Shown here: piece by piece, positions 54,233 to 62,050 of the stretch
Layout of the letters: every line of letters begins with the position of its first letter
How positions within the stretch are numbered: position 1 is the stretch's first letter
Virus record (IMG/VR): IMGVR_UViG_3300046002_001345
Coordinates: 1-64,000 of that record
Reading direction: 5' to 3' (one strand)
DNA length: 64,000 bases
From: a virus
Translations under genes and position numbers: made by a program
Notes under the pieces: generated by a model
Databases searched by the model: none
Seen by the model: only the letters and a program-made list of their open reading frames with translations
Told to the model about the DNA's origin: nothing

Positions 54233-54240
54233 TATTTATC
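54233..54240 (-). promoter_or_regulatory. Late-type promoter (GATAAATA) for gene 6
   Basis: GATAAATA on the minus strand is followed by 20 bases and the ATG of gene 6. The predicted start would leave a leader of about 15 bases containing a GGGAA ribosome-site-like run. Confidence 0.65.
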
Positions 54241-54263
54241 TTAGAAATAAACTGTGTAGTTAA

Positions 54264-54644
54264 TTACTGTGCAGAAAGAGATTGGGATTCGCCGTTAAAA
54301 TTTAACAGCATTGTATTGATTTGATTAGTTGGAACGTAGCGCAATTGTAGTTCAATTTGAATACCTTGGTCGTATTCTGTAACTATGATATTATCAAAAC
54401 TAACACGAGGATCATAACCAGCAACGGCCGATATGTCTGCAATGATCACACTTTTTAAATCTTCTGTGAACGGCTCATACAGTACATTCCAGATAATTGT
54501 ACCAAAGTTTGGGTTCATCAACTTCTCACCTTTACGGATGTTGAAATGATTTATAATGTCTTGTTTGATTAAGTCAAAGTCAGTCAAGCGGAAATTTTTG
54601 CTTGCTCCTAATGTACTAAATCCTTTATAAGTTGCGCCGGCCAT
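54264..54644 (-). CDS. 25: Baseplate wedge protein gp25
   Basis: The small gpW/gp25 family protein carries the conserved lysozyme-like-fold core: RKGEKLMNPNFGTIIWNVLY, EPFTED, and VTEYDQGIQIELQLRYVPT. gp25 joins gp6 and gp53 at the wedge core, initiating sheath assembly. The length of 126 residues is close to T4 gp25 (132). The ATG lacks a ribosome site and follows a late promoter by five bases, suggesting a leaderless mRNA. It lies between the spike gene and gene 6. Confidence 0.92.
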   Translation of the reverse strand: MAGATYKGFSTLGASKNFRLTDFDLIKQDIINHFNIRKGEKLMNPNFGTIIWNVLYEPFTEDLKSVIIADISAVAGYDPRVSFDNIIVTEYDQGIQIELQLRYVPTNQINTMLLNFNGESQSLSAQ

Positions 54645-54649
54645 ATTAA

Positions 54650-54657
54650 TATTTATC
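54650..54657 (-). promoter_or_regulatory. Late-type promoter (GATAAATA) spaced for a leaderless gp25 mRNA
   Basis: On the minus strand GATAAATA overlaps the stop codon of the spike gene (the TAA is part of it). It is followed by five bases (TTAAT) and the ATG of gene 25. The predicted first base of the transcript is the A of the ATG. Confidence 0.6.
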
Positions 54658-56701
54658 CAGCATTGATACTTGGTAGTTTGGGTGCCAGTACGCTGACCGC
54701 ATACTTGCCTTGGTTAAACAATTCTGCGCCAGGTCCACTACCAGATCTGAATGACAGGGCAGCATCTGAACCCAACTTATGAGCTACACTCATCATTCCT
54801 GCTACATCAGCTGGTGTTTGATCAGCCGTAATTGCACCGCTAGACAGTAGGTTAGTGTAATTTTGATTAGTTACTGCTGACATCACACTTTCTTGTTCTG
54901 TTTTGTTGCTTAAAAAGCTAGTTGCATCGGTGATACTGTTTTTGTTTGTCCAGCTATTAGGGTTAGTCAATTGATCGTTGCTGGTAACTGTGCTCTTAAT
55001 ATAGCCTTGCTCTTGTAACGCTTTGTAGTCTAATTGATATTTGCCTAGTTTACCATCGCTGCCTGTGGTAGTATAGTCGTTGCCCTGTCCCAACTGTGAC
55101 ATTAAGGCAGTGGTTTCATCTTTAGTCAGCGAACCAGCTGGTGCAACCGCAGGTGGTTGATTACGAATATCTTTAGGAGTAGCTGCGTTTTCTACTCCCG
55201 CAGTTGAAGTTGTGTCGCTCTTAGTTGCATCGGTACCCGAGAACGAAGCATTGGGTTGTATACCTGGACTTGTCGGAGTAAATGCCCTGGCTCTAGTACC
55301 ACGGTCGTAGGGCTCGTGTGTGGGTGCTATTGATACTATAGTTTCTAGTGCGCCGGGTTTACTTGACCACGTACCGCCAGATCCTGTTACCTCGGGCAGT
55401 TTACGGGTTTGTATAGGGGTTATAGCTTTTAATGAATCTGTGCCGCCACTATTCTGTTTAATGCTAGCACCCTCAAGTGCAATTATGCCTCCGGCCTTAA
55501 GACCTATTTTTGCGGCCGAATCTACTTTAAATGCGCCCACCTTAAATTCAGTACCAGAATTTGCAGTTACATTAAATTTACCCTCAGCAAGAAAATCTAT
55601 CAAAGGTGTTTCTAATTTTAGACTAGTACCCGCCTTGATATTAATTTTGCCACCTACATCAAGATTAAAGTCGCCGTCAGCATGTATGTCAAATGTACCC
55701 TCTGTACGCAAGGCCATGCCTCGTTTGCTATAGGCTAAAATTTTACCATCTTTAGTTAATTCTACCCAGCTAAAACCGTTGGCATGGGCAATATACAGTG
55801 ACTCGTTGCTGTCGTGCATCAAGATTTGATGACCGCCTGCTGTACGTAATCGAATAAGTTGATCTTCACCAGTAGTGGCACCGTCATCCATTAAGAACAC
55901 GTGTCCACCTTTGCGTGATTTTACCTCAGTATATTTAGAATTTAATTTACCAGCTTCGAGATCTGGCAAATAACTTGGATCATCTGCAGGGTCATTTACA
56001 GGGCGACCTGGGGTACTAATACCAAATACAAAACTAGGACTTTCTCGTTGGCTACTACTTGAAACTGGGCCACGGACAATATCTCTTTCTAAGCCTTGTT
56101 TTTGATATATCGAATACTGGTATGTATGTAACGGTTTGTTATTGTTATAAAAGGCGTTGTTAGTAAAATCGCTGGTATATTGATTGAACTCCACAACCGG
56201 TACAATATCACCTTCTTGAATTTGTTTACGCTGTCCGGGAGTTAAGCTATTACGATCAACATTTGATGTCCCTGCCAGACCGGGCATCATATAATGACTT
56301 AAATGCGGATTAACGCATGCTAATCCGTAACCACGCAACGGATCGCCAGCTACAAAAATTACAATAATCTGCACGCCGATATCTGGTGGAACCATCCACA
56401 TACCGTAGGTGTGGTGCACTGTACCAAATTTATTTTCTTGGCTAGGGCGATCAGTTGACGATTGTGTCTGACTAGTGTAACCTAAAAATGGACTAGTATA
56501 ACTAACTGTGCGCCAGTTTTTGGGATCGTCCTCGGGACCGCCTAGGTCTGGGATATAAACTTGTAGTCTGCCGCTGCGAGTTGGGTCTAGGTTATTTTTA
56601 ATAATACCAATATAAGGATACGGATCAACACGGGTGCCTGCAGCATCTTCACGACGAGCATTCTTAATAACCTTGTTGCCGGCTCTACTATCTATTGCCA
56701 T
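54653..56701 (-). CDS. 5: Baseplate central spike protein, gp5/VgrG-like, 682 aa
   Basis: Residues about 29-132 form the OB-fold of gp5/VgrG spikes (PYIGIIKNNLDPTRSGRLQV; MWMVPPDIGVQIIVIFVAGD). Residues about 265-410 are a repeated beta-strand region (DIHADGDFNLDVGGKINIKA) like the triple beta-helix needle. The C-terminal 160 residues resemble a lysozyme or transglycosylase-type domain (GKYQLDYKALQEQGYI; AGMMSVAHKLGSDAALSFRS) placed after the needle region rather than before it as in T4 gp5. The protein would form the cell-puncturing tip. Confidence 0.8.
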   Translation of the reverse strand: MAIDSRAGNKVIKNARREDAAGTRVDPYPYIGIIKNNLDPTRSGRLQVYIPDLGGPEDDPKNWRTVSYTSPFLGYTSQTQSSTDRPSQENKFGTVHHTYGMWMVPPDIGVQIIVIFVAGDPLRGYGLACVNPHLSHYMMPGLAGTSNVDRNSLTPGQRKQIQEGDIVPVVEFNQYTSDFTNNAFYNNNKPLHTYQYSIYQKQGLERDIVRGPVSSSSQRESPSFVFGISTPGRPVNDPADDPSYLPDLEAGKLNSKYTEVKSRKGGHVFLMDDGATTGEDQLIRLRTAGGHQILMHDSNESLYIAHANGFSWVELTKDGKILAYSKRGMALRTEGTFDIHADGDFNLDVGGKINIKAGTSLKLETPLIDFLAEGKFNVTANSGTEFKVGAFKVDSAAKIGLKAGGIIALEGASIKQNSGGTDSLKAITPIQTRKLPEVTGSGGTWSSKPGALETIVSIAPTHEPYDRGTRARAFTPTSPGIQPNASFSGTDATKSDTTSTAGVENAATPKDIRNQPPAVAPAGSLTKDETTALMSQLGQGNDYTTTGSDGKLGKYQLDYKALQEQGYIKSTVTSNDQLTNPNSWTNKNSITDATSFLSNKTEQESVMSAVTNQNYTNLLSSGAITADQTPADVAGMMSVAHKLGSDAALSFRSGSGPGAELFNQGKYAVSVLAPKLPSINAG

Positions 56702-56712
56702 ATCTTATTATC

Positions 56713-59700
56713 CTAATATTGTTGCTCTAATATTGTTTGTCCGCCAACAACAATTGATGGGTTAGGACCTCTTGCAGTTGTGTTAAACTGCACACTAGAC
56801 TGAATTGTTGCATTCATACTAAATCCCAGTGCTGGGATCGAATTTGCTGTATCTACTATCTGTTGATTTAGAGATTTTTGTTGTGCTAGAAGATTTTGTT
56901 TTCTTGCCAACAATGTAGCATATTCTTGTGATTTAGCTGCCAGATCTTTTTCACTCAAATCGGCATTGGCTGGATCATCAGCAATCAACTGATCTTCAAC
57001 TCTAGTAAGTCCTCTATCAGTGGCTCTGTATGAGTTATAAACACTATCGCGTTGTATTACCAGGTCCTTAACTTGTTGTGCTATTACTTTTGCTTTACCT
57101 AAGAACTGTGCATTATTATCTGCTTCGGTTGGAACTGGCGGCGGCACTATAGCGGCTGGGGCATTTTGATTATTAATATCGGTTGCAACTCCGGCGGCCC
57201 TAACAGCTGCCAAATCTTGTTGTTGTGTAGATGGTGCAGCCTCTGCGTTATTTGCTATAGATACCTCTTGTTCTTGCCCTGGAATTTGATCAACAGCAGT
57301 ATCAGTTGCTGTAGCAGTATCTGTTGTTGGCGGATTAGGTGCTTGCTGTACTGGAGTTGCAGCCACAGTAGCTGAGCCAGGTCGTTCTGCCGATTGATTG
57401 TTATTTCTACTTACATAGTCAAAGGCTACCTGTCTTGGTATTCTAGTCATCGTAAGCTCTTGAGTAAATTGTCCTTTAGTAAATGTGCTAGTTACACTAA
57501 GCACTTGGTACAATCCGCTGAACACGCTATTTCTCTCGCCCGCATCATATTTCATAAAGCCTGTGCTATCATCTATGTCTCTAGGGACCTTAAACAACAC
57601 TTGCACGTATAAACTACCGTCATCCATCACAAGACTGCCGCCATCAGGTAGTAGACGTTTGTCAATTTCTGAACTAACTCTTAAAGAATTTGAAGTGTCT
57701 GCACCGTAAAATATATCGTCTTGTTTAATGTAGTCAGGATCACCAATGATAGTCATTTTTACCCTAAGCATATCTGCTTCACTACTACTCATAATACTAT
57801 CTGCTAGATCAGCTGCACCGACTTCTTTAGCAGTACTTGGATTACCTGTAGCCACTGCTTTAGAGTTTTGCACAACAGGTTTCATTACTAGAGGCATTAC
57901 CGCGTCATAGTTAATACCTTTAGGCGCATCGCCTCCCGAATAGTTAGGAGCATTTTGAAATTCATAATTTGTAGTAATACTATCGCCTGTAGGATTTTGG
58001 CTAGCCATGCTACTTCTATAAGCAGTTTGTTGAGTATAATATAATGTATTAAACACAATATCTAAATGAATGATATCGCTATTCTTTCCTGTAAAGAAAT
58101 AGTTGTATGCCTTAACTGGTGTAACTACTGTTCCTTGCGGCGCAATATCGCTACGTAAGTTATACATCTTATAAGGCTTAACAGTGTAGGTTACTTCTTT
58201 AGCTTGTATTTTTCTTATTTTATCAAAGCCCAACGGTCTAACCTTAGGAATAATTCTAAACCATTTAAGTGGCTTATCTTTCATTGCATCTTTGCGGGCT
58301 TTATATTCTTCATTGGATATACCGTCAGGTAATACCAATTGGTCGTGAATATAAGAACTATTACGTATTACATATTCTAATAATTTGTCAATTGTTGTAC
58401 CATAATTAATACTAAAAATACCCCTACTAGTATCATATGTGTTTTGACTACTGCCAATGTCGGCCATTCTCATACTAACAGCATCTTTGATGTTTTCGTT
58501 TTTCTTCATTGGGGTTTCTTTAGGAGTATTACGTTTATCTTCTATAAACGTTGCTGTTCCTAAGATGTCTTGCCCTGTGTCGGGGTCAGGTAAGAATTCA
58601 AAACGATATACATCTGCTATGGCTATTTTGCCTGCGTCTTTTAAACCTTTGTAGTAGGCATTGATAGCGGTGCCAAACGAGTCAGCATTAAGTGTTGCAG
58701 GTGTGCCTGTGGATGGGGAGGTTGATTCCCGCTGATTAGTGTCAAACTGCTGTATAGCTTGATTAAGGCCGCCAACAGATGTGCCTTCACTGCTCTGAAA
58801 GAAATCAACTATAGTTCGTGATGTTACTTCCATGTTAGCTGGCACTGTTACTGTAGTGCTTTCAAATGCAGCATGGCCATACGGTGATGCTCTAAAGTCA
58901 TATACGGCGCCACGTTCTGTAATCCTAATGCCTAATTTATTGAGTTTAATTGGGAAACGTTTTTGTAATTCCGGAACCGCCCCAGTAATTTCCCCGGCAT
59001 CGTCAATGGCAAAAAAATCAATCTGTACTAGATAGGGCATGTCAAGATAATTACTACCACCCAAATCTTCAGTAGTTTTGATAATTCTCTCAACCATTGT
59101 AAAGCCATACGGCTCTATAATTTCAAAATTGCAGCTAATGGCATTTGTATTGCCCGATTCGTCATTGGGACTTATGATAGTCTTCATACTGAAGTTTTCA
59201 AAATAGAAATCCTCAATCCAATTTTTATTACGTTGGAAATTAGCACTATGGCGCCCTGCACTGGCTATAATGACATTTTTAGCCGAGTATTCCTGCGTTA
59301 CAACTAAATTATCGTATTCTTCATTGGTCATCATGTGTAGACTTAAAGAATAGATATAACTGGCATATCGATGTAGTCTATTAGGTATTGGTGGCGCATT
59401 TTGCACTATAAAAATATCGGTGCCGGGAGTTGCTCTATCAACGTTATCTGATTCAGACGGTATTGGTCCGGTCCAAGGCACGCCTGATAAGCTAGGTGCT
59501 GCAATTGGGTTTGAGCCCGGAGCCGCCTGGCCGGCTTTGGCACCTTTTAATTGGAAATGAGGTAAATCTTTAAAGTTCTTCCAATTGCCGCCCCACTCTA
59601 AACCTAATCCTTCACCAATTTTACCAATTTGTTGCCAGGTAGCTTGTGAAGCATGATATCCACCATTTACAGGAATAACATCAAATGCCTGCCCTGTTTC

Positions 59701-59901
59701 GTGTATACCCTGGCCGCCTTTAAGATTTGTAACAATTTGCCCAGGTGCAGTGCGTCCTTGCGCATATAGTGTATTTTGTTCTGCAGAAGTTCTTAGTGTG
59801 CTGGTAAGTTTAATTGGCACCCCTGCGGCAGCACAAGCGTCGATGAGCTGTTGAGCTAGTTTTTGTGTAGCTGGGGTTAGTGACGTTATTCGATTATCCA
59901 T
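56713..59901 (-). CDS. Baseplate hub protein fused to an M15 peptidase domain, 1062 aa
   Basis: Residues 1-118 are an M15-type (VanY/endolysin) zinc peptidase: STLRTSAEQNTLYAQGRTAP and the ligands His67 and Asp74 (HETGQAFD) plus His115 (PHF). The rest is a large structural region (WIEDFYFENFSMKTIISPND; SNYLDMPYLVQIDFFAIDD; LFKVPRDIDDSTGFMKYDAG) resembling uncharacterised baseplate proteins of marine T4-like phages. A helical, probably coiled-coil segment (about 945-1030) precedes the end. Position between gp53 and the spike suggests the hub (gp27-like place). The peptidase would cut peptidoglycan cross-links during entry. Confidence 0.72.
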   Translation of the reverse strand: MDNRITSLTPATQKLAQQLIDACAAAGVPIKLTSTLRTSAEQNTLYAQGRTAPGQIVTNLKGGQGIHETGQAFDVIPVNGGYHASQATWQQIGKIGEGLGLEWGGNWKNFKDLPHFQLKGAKAGQAAPGSNPIAAPSLSGVPWTGPIPSESDNVDRATPGTDIFIVQNAPPIPNRLHRYASYIYSLSLHMMTNEEYDNLVVTQEYSAKNVIIASAGRHSANFQRNKNWIEDFYFENFSMKTIISPNDESGNTNAISCNFEIIEPYGFTMVERIIKTTEDLGGSNYLDMPYLVQIDFFAIDDAGEITGAVPELQKRFPIKLNKLGIRITERGAVYDFRASPYGHAAFESTTVTVPANMEVTSRTIVDFFQSSEGTSVGGLNQAIQQFDTNQRESTSPSTGTPATLNADSFGTAINAYYKGLKDAGKIAIADVYRFEFLPDPDTGQDILGTATFIEDKRNTPKETPMKKNENIKDAVSMRMADIGSSQNTYDTSRGIFSINYGTTIDKLLEYVIRNSSYIHDQLVLPDGISNEEYKARKDAMKDKPLKWFRIIPKVRPLGFDKIRKIQAKEVTYTVKPYKMYNLRSDIAPQGTVVTPVKAYNYFFTGKNSDIIHLDIVFNTLYYTQQTAYRSSMASQNPTGDSITTNYEFQNAPNYSGGDAPKGINYDAVMPLVMKPVVQNSKAVATGNPSTAKEVGAADLADSIMSSSEADMLRVKMTIIGDPDYIKQDDIFYGADTSNSLRVSSEIDKRLLPDGGSLVMDDGSLYVQVLFKVPRDIDDSTGFMKYDAGERNSVFSGLYQVLSVTSTFTKGQFTQELTMTRIPRQVAFDYVSRNNNQSAERPGSATVAATPVQQAPNPPTTDTATATDTAVDQIPGQEQEVSIANNAEAAPSTQQQDLAAVRAAGVATDINNQNAPAAIVPPPVPTEADNNAQFLGKAKVIAQQVKDLVIQRDSVYNSYRATDRGLTRVEDQLIADDPANADLSEKDLAAKSQEYATLLARKQNLLAQQKSLNQQIVDTANSIPALGFSMNATIQSSVQFNTTARGPNPSIVVGGQTILEQQY

Positions 59902-59913
59902 TGATACTTCTCA

Positions 59914-60216
59914 TTAAAGCCCTAAACTTGCTACTAGATTTTGTTTTTGTGGGATATAGATAGTTACCCCGGGCTCAAAATCATATATAGGGTCTTGAAT
60001 AACATTGGGGTTTCGTATAGCAAATACCCACCATAGTTTAGGGTCGCCGTATAAGTCGTAGGCTAATAGGTCGGGACGTTGTTTATAGATAACATCAATT
60101 TGATATTGTACATCTTTTGGATCAATGGGTATGCTAGGAATTGTAGCCACATCCATAAAAAACCCATAAAAATCTGTTTTTGAATAGGGACTGGCTTTGC
60201 CGTAGTTTGTTGCCAT
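59914..60216 (-). CDS. 53: Baseplate wedge protein gp53
   Basis: The 100-residue protein has the gp53 core: YKQRPDLLAYDLYGDPKLWW followed by VFAIRNPNVIQDPIYDFEPG and TIYIPQ, a LysM-like ending. T4 gp53 is about twice as long (196 residues), so this is the compact version seen in marine relatives. gp53 binds gp25 and gp6 in the wedge. The ATG overlaps the stop of the upstream gene (TAATG). Confidence 0.87.
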   Translation of the reverse strand: MATNYGKASPYSKTDFYGFFMDVATIPSIPIDPKDVQYQIDVIYKQRPDLLAYDLYGDPKLWWVFAIRNPNVIQDPIYDFEPGVTIYIPQKQNLVASLGL

Positions 60217-61271
60217 TAGATAAATCCTCCTGCACCAGTATCGCTGTTAGCTAGTAAAAACCCCTGTGCAAATTTATTAAGATCAAAGTTGTCAGCAAGA
60301 TTTTTACGACTGTACATCGGTTGTAATGTTATAGACACCGAACTTCTTGTTGGCAATCGTGATGTTGTAGTAATTGTATTATATTCTGTTTTTGTAGTAT
60401 TGGCTTTGGCATTGTTGGCTGCTAATTTAGCATCACCTGCTGCAGACCCGGTAGATCCCCAATTTGGCGCATAAATTTCTCCGTTGGGTCCAGTAATACT
60501 GTTAGTTGCCAAGTCTGGCGTAGTATTATTTGTCACACTTGGTGGCGAAATCTGCGACTCTTGCAGAGTGGTTCTACTAATAGGCACTTGAATATAGTCA
60601 ACATCATCCGGCAATGTATGTTGGAATGATGTAACCGCACAAGGTATGTGTGGGAAATAGTGACTACCATATCCATCTAAGAACACAATCGGCGGCGGAT
60701 TACCTACGTTATCACCTTGTCCAAAGAACATTTTAGTAGCACTGCGGAAAAAGTATATTGCGGCCATCAAATACTGTCCATCGCTGGGGTTTTGTACCGT
60801 AAAGTCTCCACTAATCGTAATAGCTGCCACTTCTGAGTTGTTGTAGAAATACGCAGGATAATTACTATGTGTAAGGCTTGCTGAAGAATAGTTTGCGTTA
60901 TGTGTAACTGTGATCGCAGGAGTATACGGAAATATAACTCCGTTAGTTTCAACCAATGGATACATTAGTGCATTAGGTAACATCGTAGGATCTTGGTACC
61001 AAATTTTAGCTTTAGGAGATAGACTTATTCTTACTCGCCAATCATCTTCATTAGCCGCAGTAGCTCCACCAGTACCATTTGCACTTTGGAAGCCTATGTT
61101 TGGTATACCTTTAGCTTCACTACTCACACCTCCTGGCAACAGGCCAGAGATGGCGTTACGTGCGTTACTTGGGTTCAATAAAGAAAATACATCTTTGCCG
61201 CCACCTGTTAATGCACGGGTAGGTAAGCTACCAGCTGATTGGTTAAATAAACCACCTAAATTTAATGCCAT
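60216..61271 (-). CDS. Baseplate tube-cap-like structural protein (gp48/gp54-like, tentative), 351 aa
   Basis: First gene of the virion block. The Ser/Gly-rich N-terminus is followed by a beta-rich domain: DDWRVRISLSPKAKIWYQDP, VIFPYTPAITVTHNANYSSA, YPAYFYNNSEVAAITISGDF and SHYFPHIPCAVTSFQHTLPD. This style and length fit the tube-initiating gp48/gp54 proteins of T4-like phages, and the location before gp53 supports a baseplate role. I cannot tell gp48 from gp54, and a hub protein remains possible. Confidence 0.5.
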   Translation of the reverse strand: MALNLGGLFNQSAGSLPTRALTGGGKDVFSLLNPSNARNAISGLLPGGVSSEAKGIPNIGFQSANGTGGATAANEDDWRVRISLSPKAKIWYQDPTMLPNALMYPLVETNGVIFPYTPAITVTHNANYSSASLTHSNYPAYFYNNSEVAAITISGDFTVQNPSDGQYLMAAIYFFRSATKMFFGQGDNVGNPPPIVFLDGYGSHYFPHIPCAVTSFQHTLPDDVDYIQVPISRTTLQESQISPPSVTNNTTPDLATNSITGPNGEIYAPNWGSTGSAAGDAKLAANNAKANTTKTEYNTITTTSRLPTRSSVSITLQPMYSRKNLADNFDLNKFAQGFLLANSDTGAGGFI

Positions 61272-61288
61272 ATAATAAAACCTCTTGC

Positions 61289-61317
61289 TTTACTGTATTT
61301 ATTGACTGTATTATAGT
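61289..61317 (+). promoter_or_regulatory. Possible sigma70-type promoter before the gp55 remnant
   Basis: TTTACT (61289-61294) and TATAGT (61312-61317) are spaced by 17 bases, with a predicted start near 61324. The remnant gene-55 ATG at 61344 lies 20 bases further, behind AAAAGGA. Middle strength at best; AT-rich sequence makes chance matches likely. Confidence 0.4.
61296..61304 (-). promoter_or_regulatory. Late-type promoter (CAATAAATA) for the virion block
   Basis: On the minus strand the sequence CAATAAATA ends 24 bases before the ATG at 61271, with an AAGAGG ribosome site between. It matches seven of eight bases of the T4 late consensus (AATAAATA against TATAAATA) and would start transcription of the structural genes. 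Confidence 0.5.
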
Positions 61318-61343
61318 AGTATATTAAAAGGATTCCTCTAGCT

Positions 61344-61370
61344 ATGAGAAAGGTAAATTACCTAAATAAA
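61344..61370 (+). pseudogene. Remnant of the original gene 55 start
   Basis: An ATG with an upstream AAAAGGA ribosome site begins a frame reading MRKVNYLNK and then runs into unrelated sequence, stopping at 61475. The same peptide RKVNYLN reappears near the start of gp55 at about 62040, after the endonuclease gene. The upstream copy therefore looks like the original first codons of gene 55, cut off by insertion of the endonuclease. Six successive codons differ in DNA but not in protein. Confidence 0.75.
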
Positions 61371-61372
61371 AG

Positions 61373-61380
61373 TATAAATA
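61373..61380 (+). promoter_or_regulatory. Perfect T4-type late promoter (TATAAATA) for the endonuclease
   Basis: TATAAATA, an exact match to the T4 late consensus, lies 16 bases before the endonuclease ATG at 61397, with AAAGGA as ribosome site. It sits immediately after the gp55 remnant, so it was probably carried in with the inserted element. Confidence 0.7.
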
Positions 61381-61396
61381 ATATAAAAGGATTGTT

Positions 61397-62050
61397 ATGC
61401 AGAACTTTTATGTTTATGCCTATCTTAGAAGTAAAGATTCTTCCACAGGTAAATCAGGCACACCGTATTATATAGGCAAAGGCACCGGAAATAGAGCGTA
61501 TGTTAAACATTATGCTCCTCTTCCTAAAGACAGATCGAATATCACATTTATTAAACAAAATTTAACAGAACAACAGGCACACGAGTTAGAAATAGAATTA
61601 ATTACAAAATACGGTAGAAAAGATTTAGGCGCCGGCATTTTACATAATAGAACCAATGGCGGAGAAGGTATTAGTAATCCTTCTCTTGCAACTAGAGAAA
61701 AATTAGCGTATGCTAAAAGAAACGAGTCTCTAGAAACTAAATTAAAGAGATCTATAGCGGCAAAAAATAGAATAAGAACTCCGTTGAGTGCAGAGACTAA
61801 ACAAAAAATTAGTTCAGCAAATAGCGGTAAGAAACGATCAGTAGAGACTAAGGAAAAAATGTCTAACATAGCAAAAGGTAGATCATTATCCGCTGAACAC
61901 AAGGAACATATTAGCAAGACACTAATGGGAAAGCCCAAAGCGCCATTCAGCAATCAGCATAGAGAAAATATTGGTAAGGTGCACCGAGGAAAACCTTGGT
62001 CTGCTGCCAGAAGAGCAGCATATGAAAATAAGGGGAATCAAAATTCGTAA
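61397..62050 (+). CDS. GIY-YIG homing endonuclease with NUMOD3 repeats, 217 aa
   Basis: The N-terminal catalytic domain has a divergent GIY-YIG core (YVYAYLRSKD, then PYYIGKGTGNRAY), a conserved NLTEQQAHELEIELITKYGR with the catalytic-type Glu, and TNGGEG. From about residue 110 there are repeated NUMOD3-type DNA-binding units (LSAETKQKISSANSGK, SVETKEKMSNIAKGR, LSAEHKEHISKTLMGK, GKVHRGKPWSAARRA). It is a free-standing mobile endonuclease of the Seg type. It is inserted at the 5' end of gene 55, and its last 29 bases overlap the present start of gp55. Confidence 0.9.
   Translation: MQNFYVYAYLRSKDSSTGKSGTPYYIGKGTGNRAYVKHYAPLPKDRSNITFIKQNLTEQQAHELEIELITKYGRKDLGAGILHNRTNGGEGISNPSLATREKLAYAKRNESLETKLKRSIAAKNRIRTPLSAETKQKISSANSGKKRSVETKEKMSNIAKGRSLSAEHKEHISKTLMGKPKAPFSNQHRENIGKVHRGKPWSAARRAAYENKGNQNS

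Noticed and set aside
61272-61343. Minus-strand TATAAT at 61310-61315 as a sigma70 promoter for the virion block
   Set aside because: No acceptable -35 box at 16-18 bases upstream (GAGGAA there); the late-type box closer to the gene is the better candidate.
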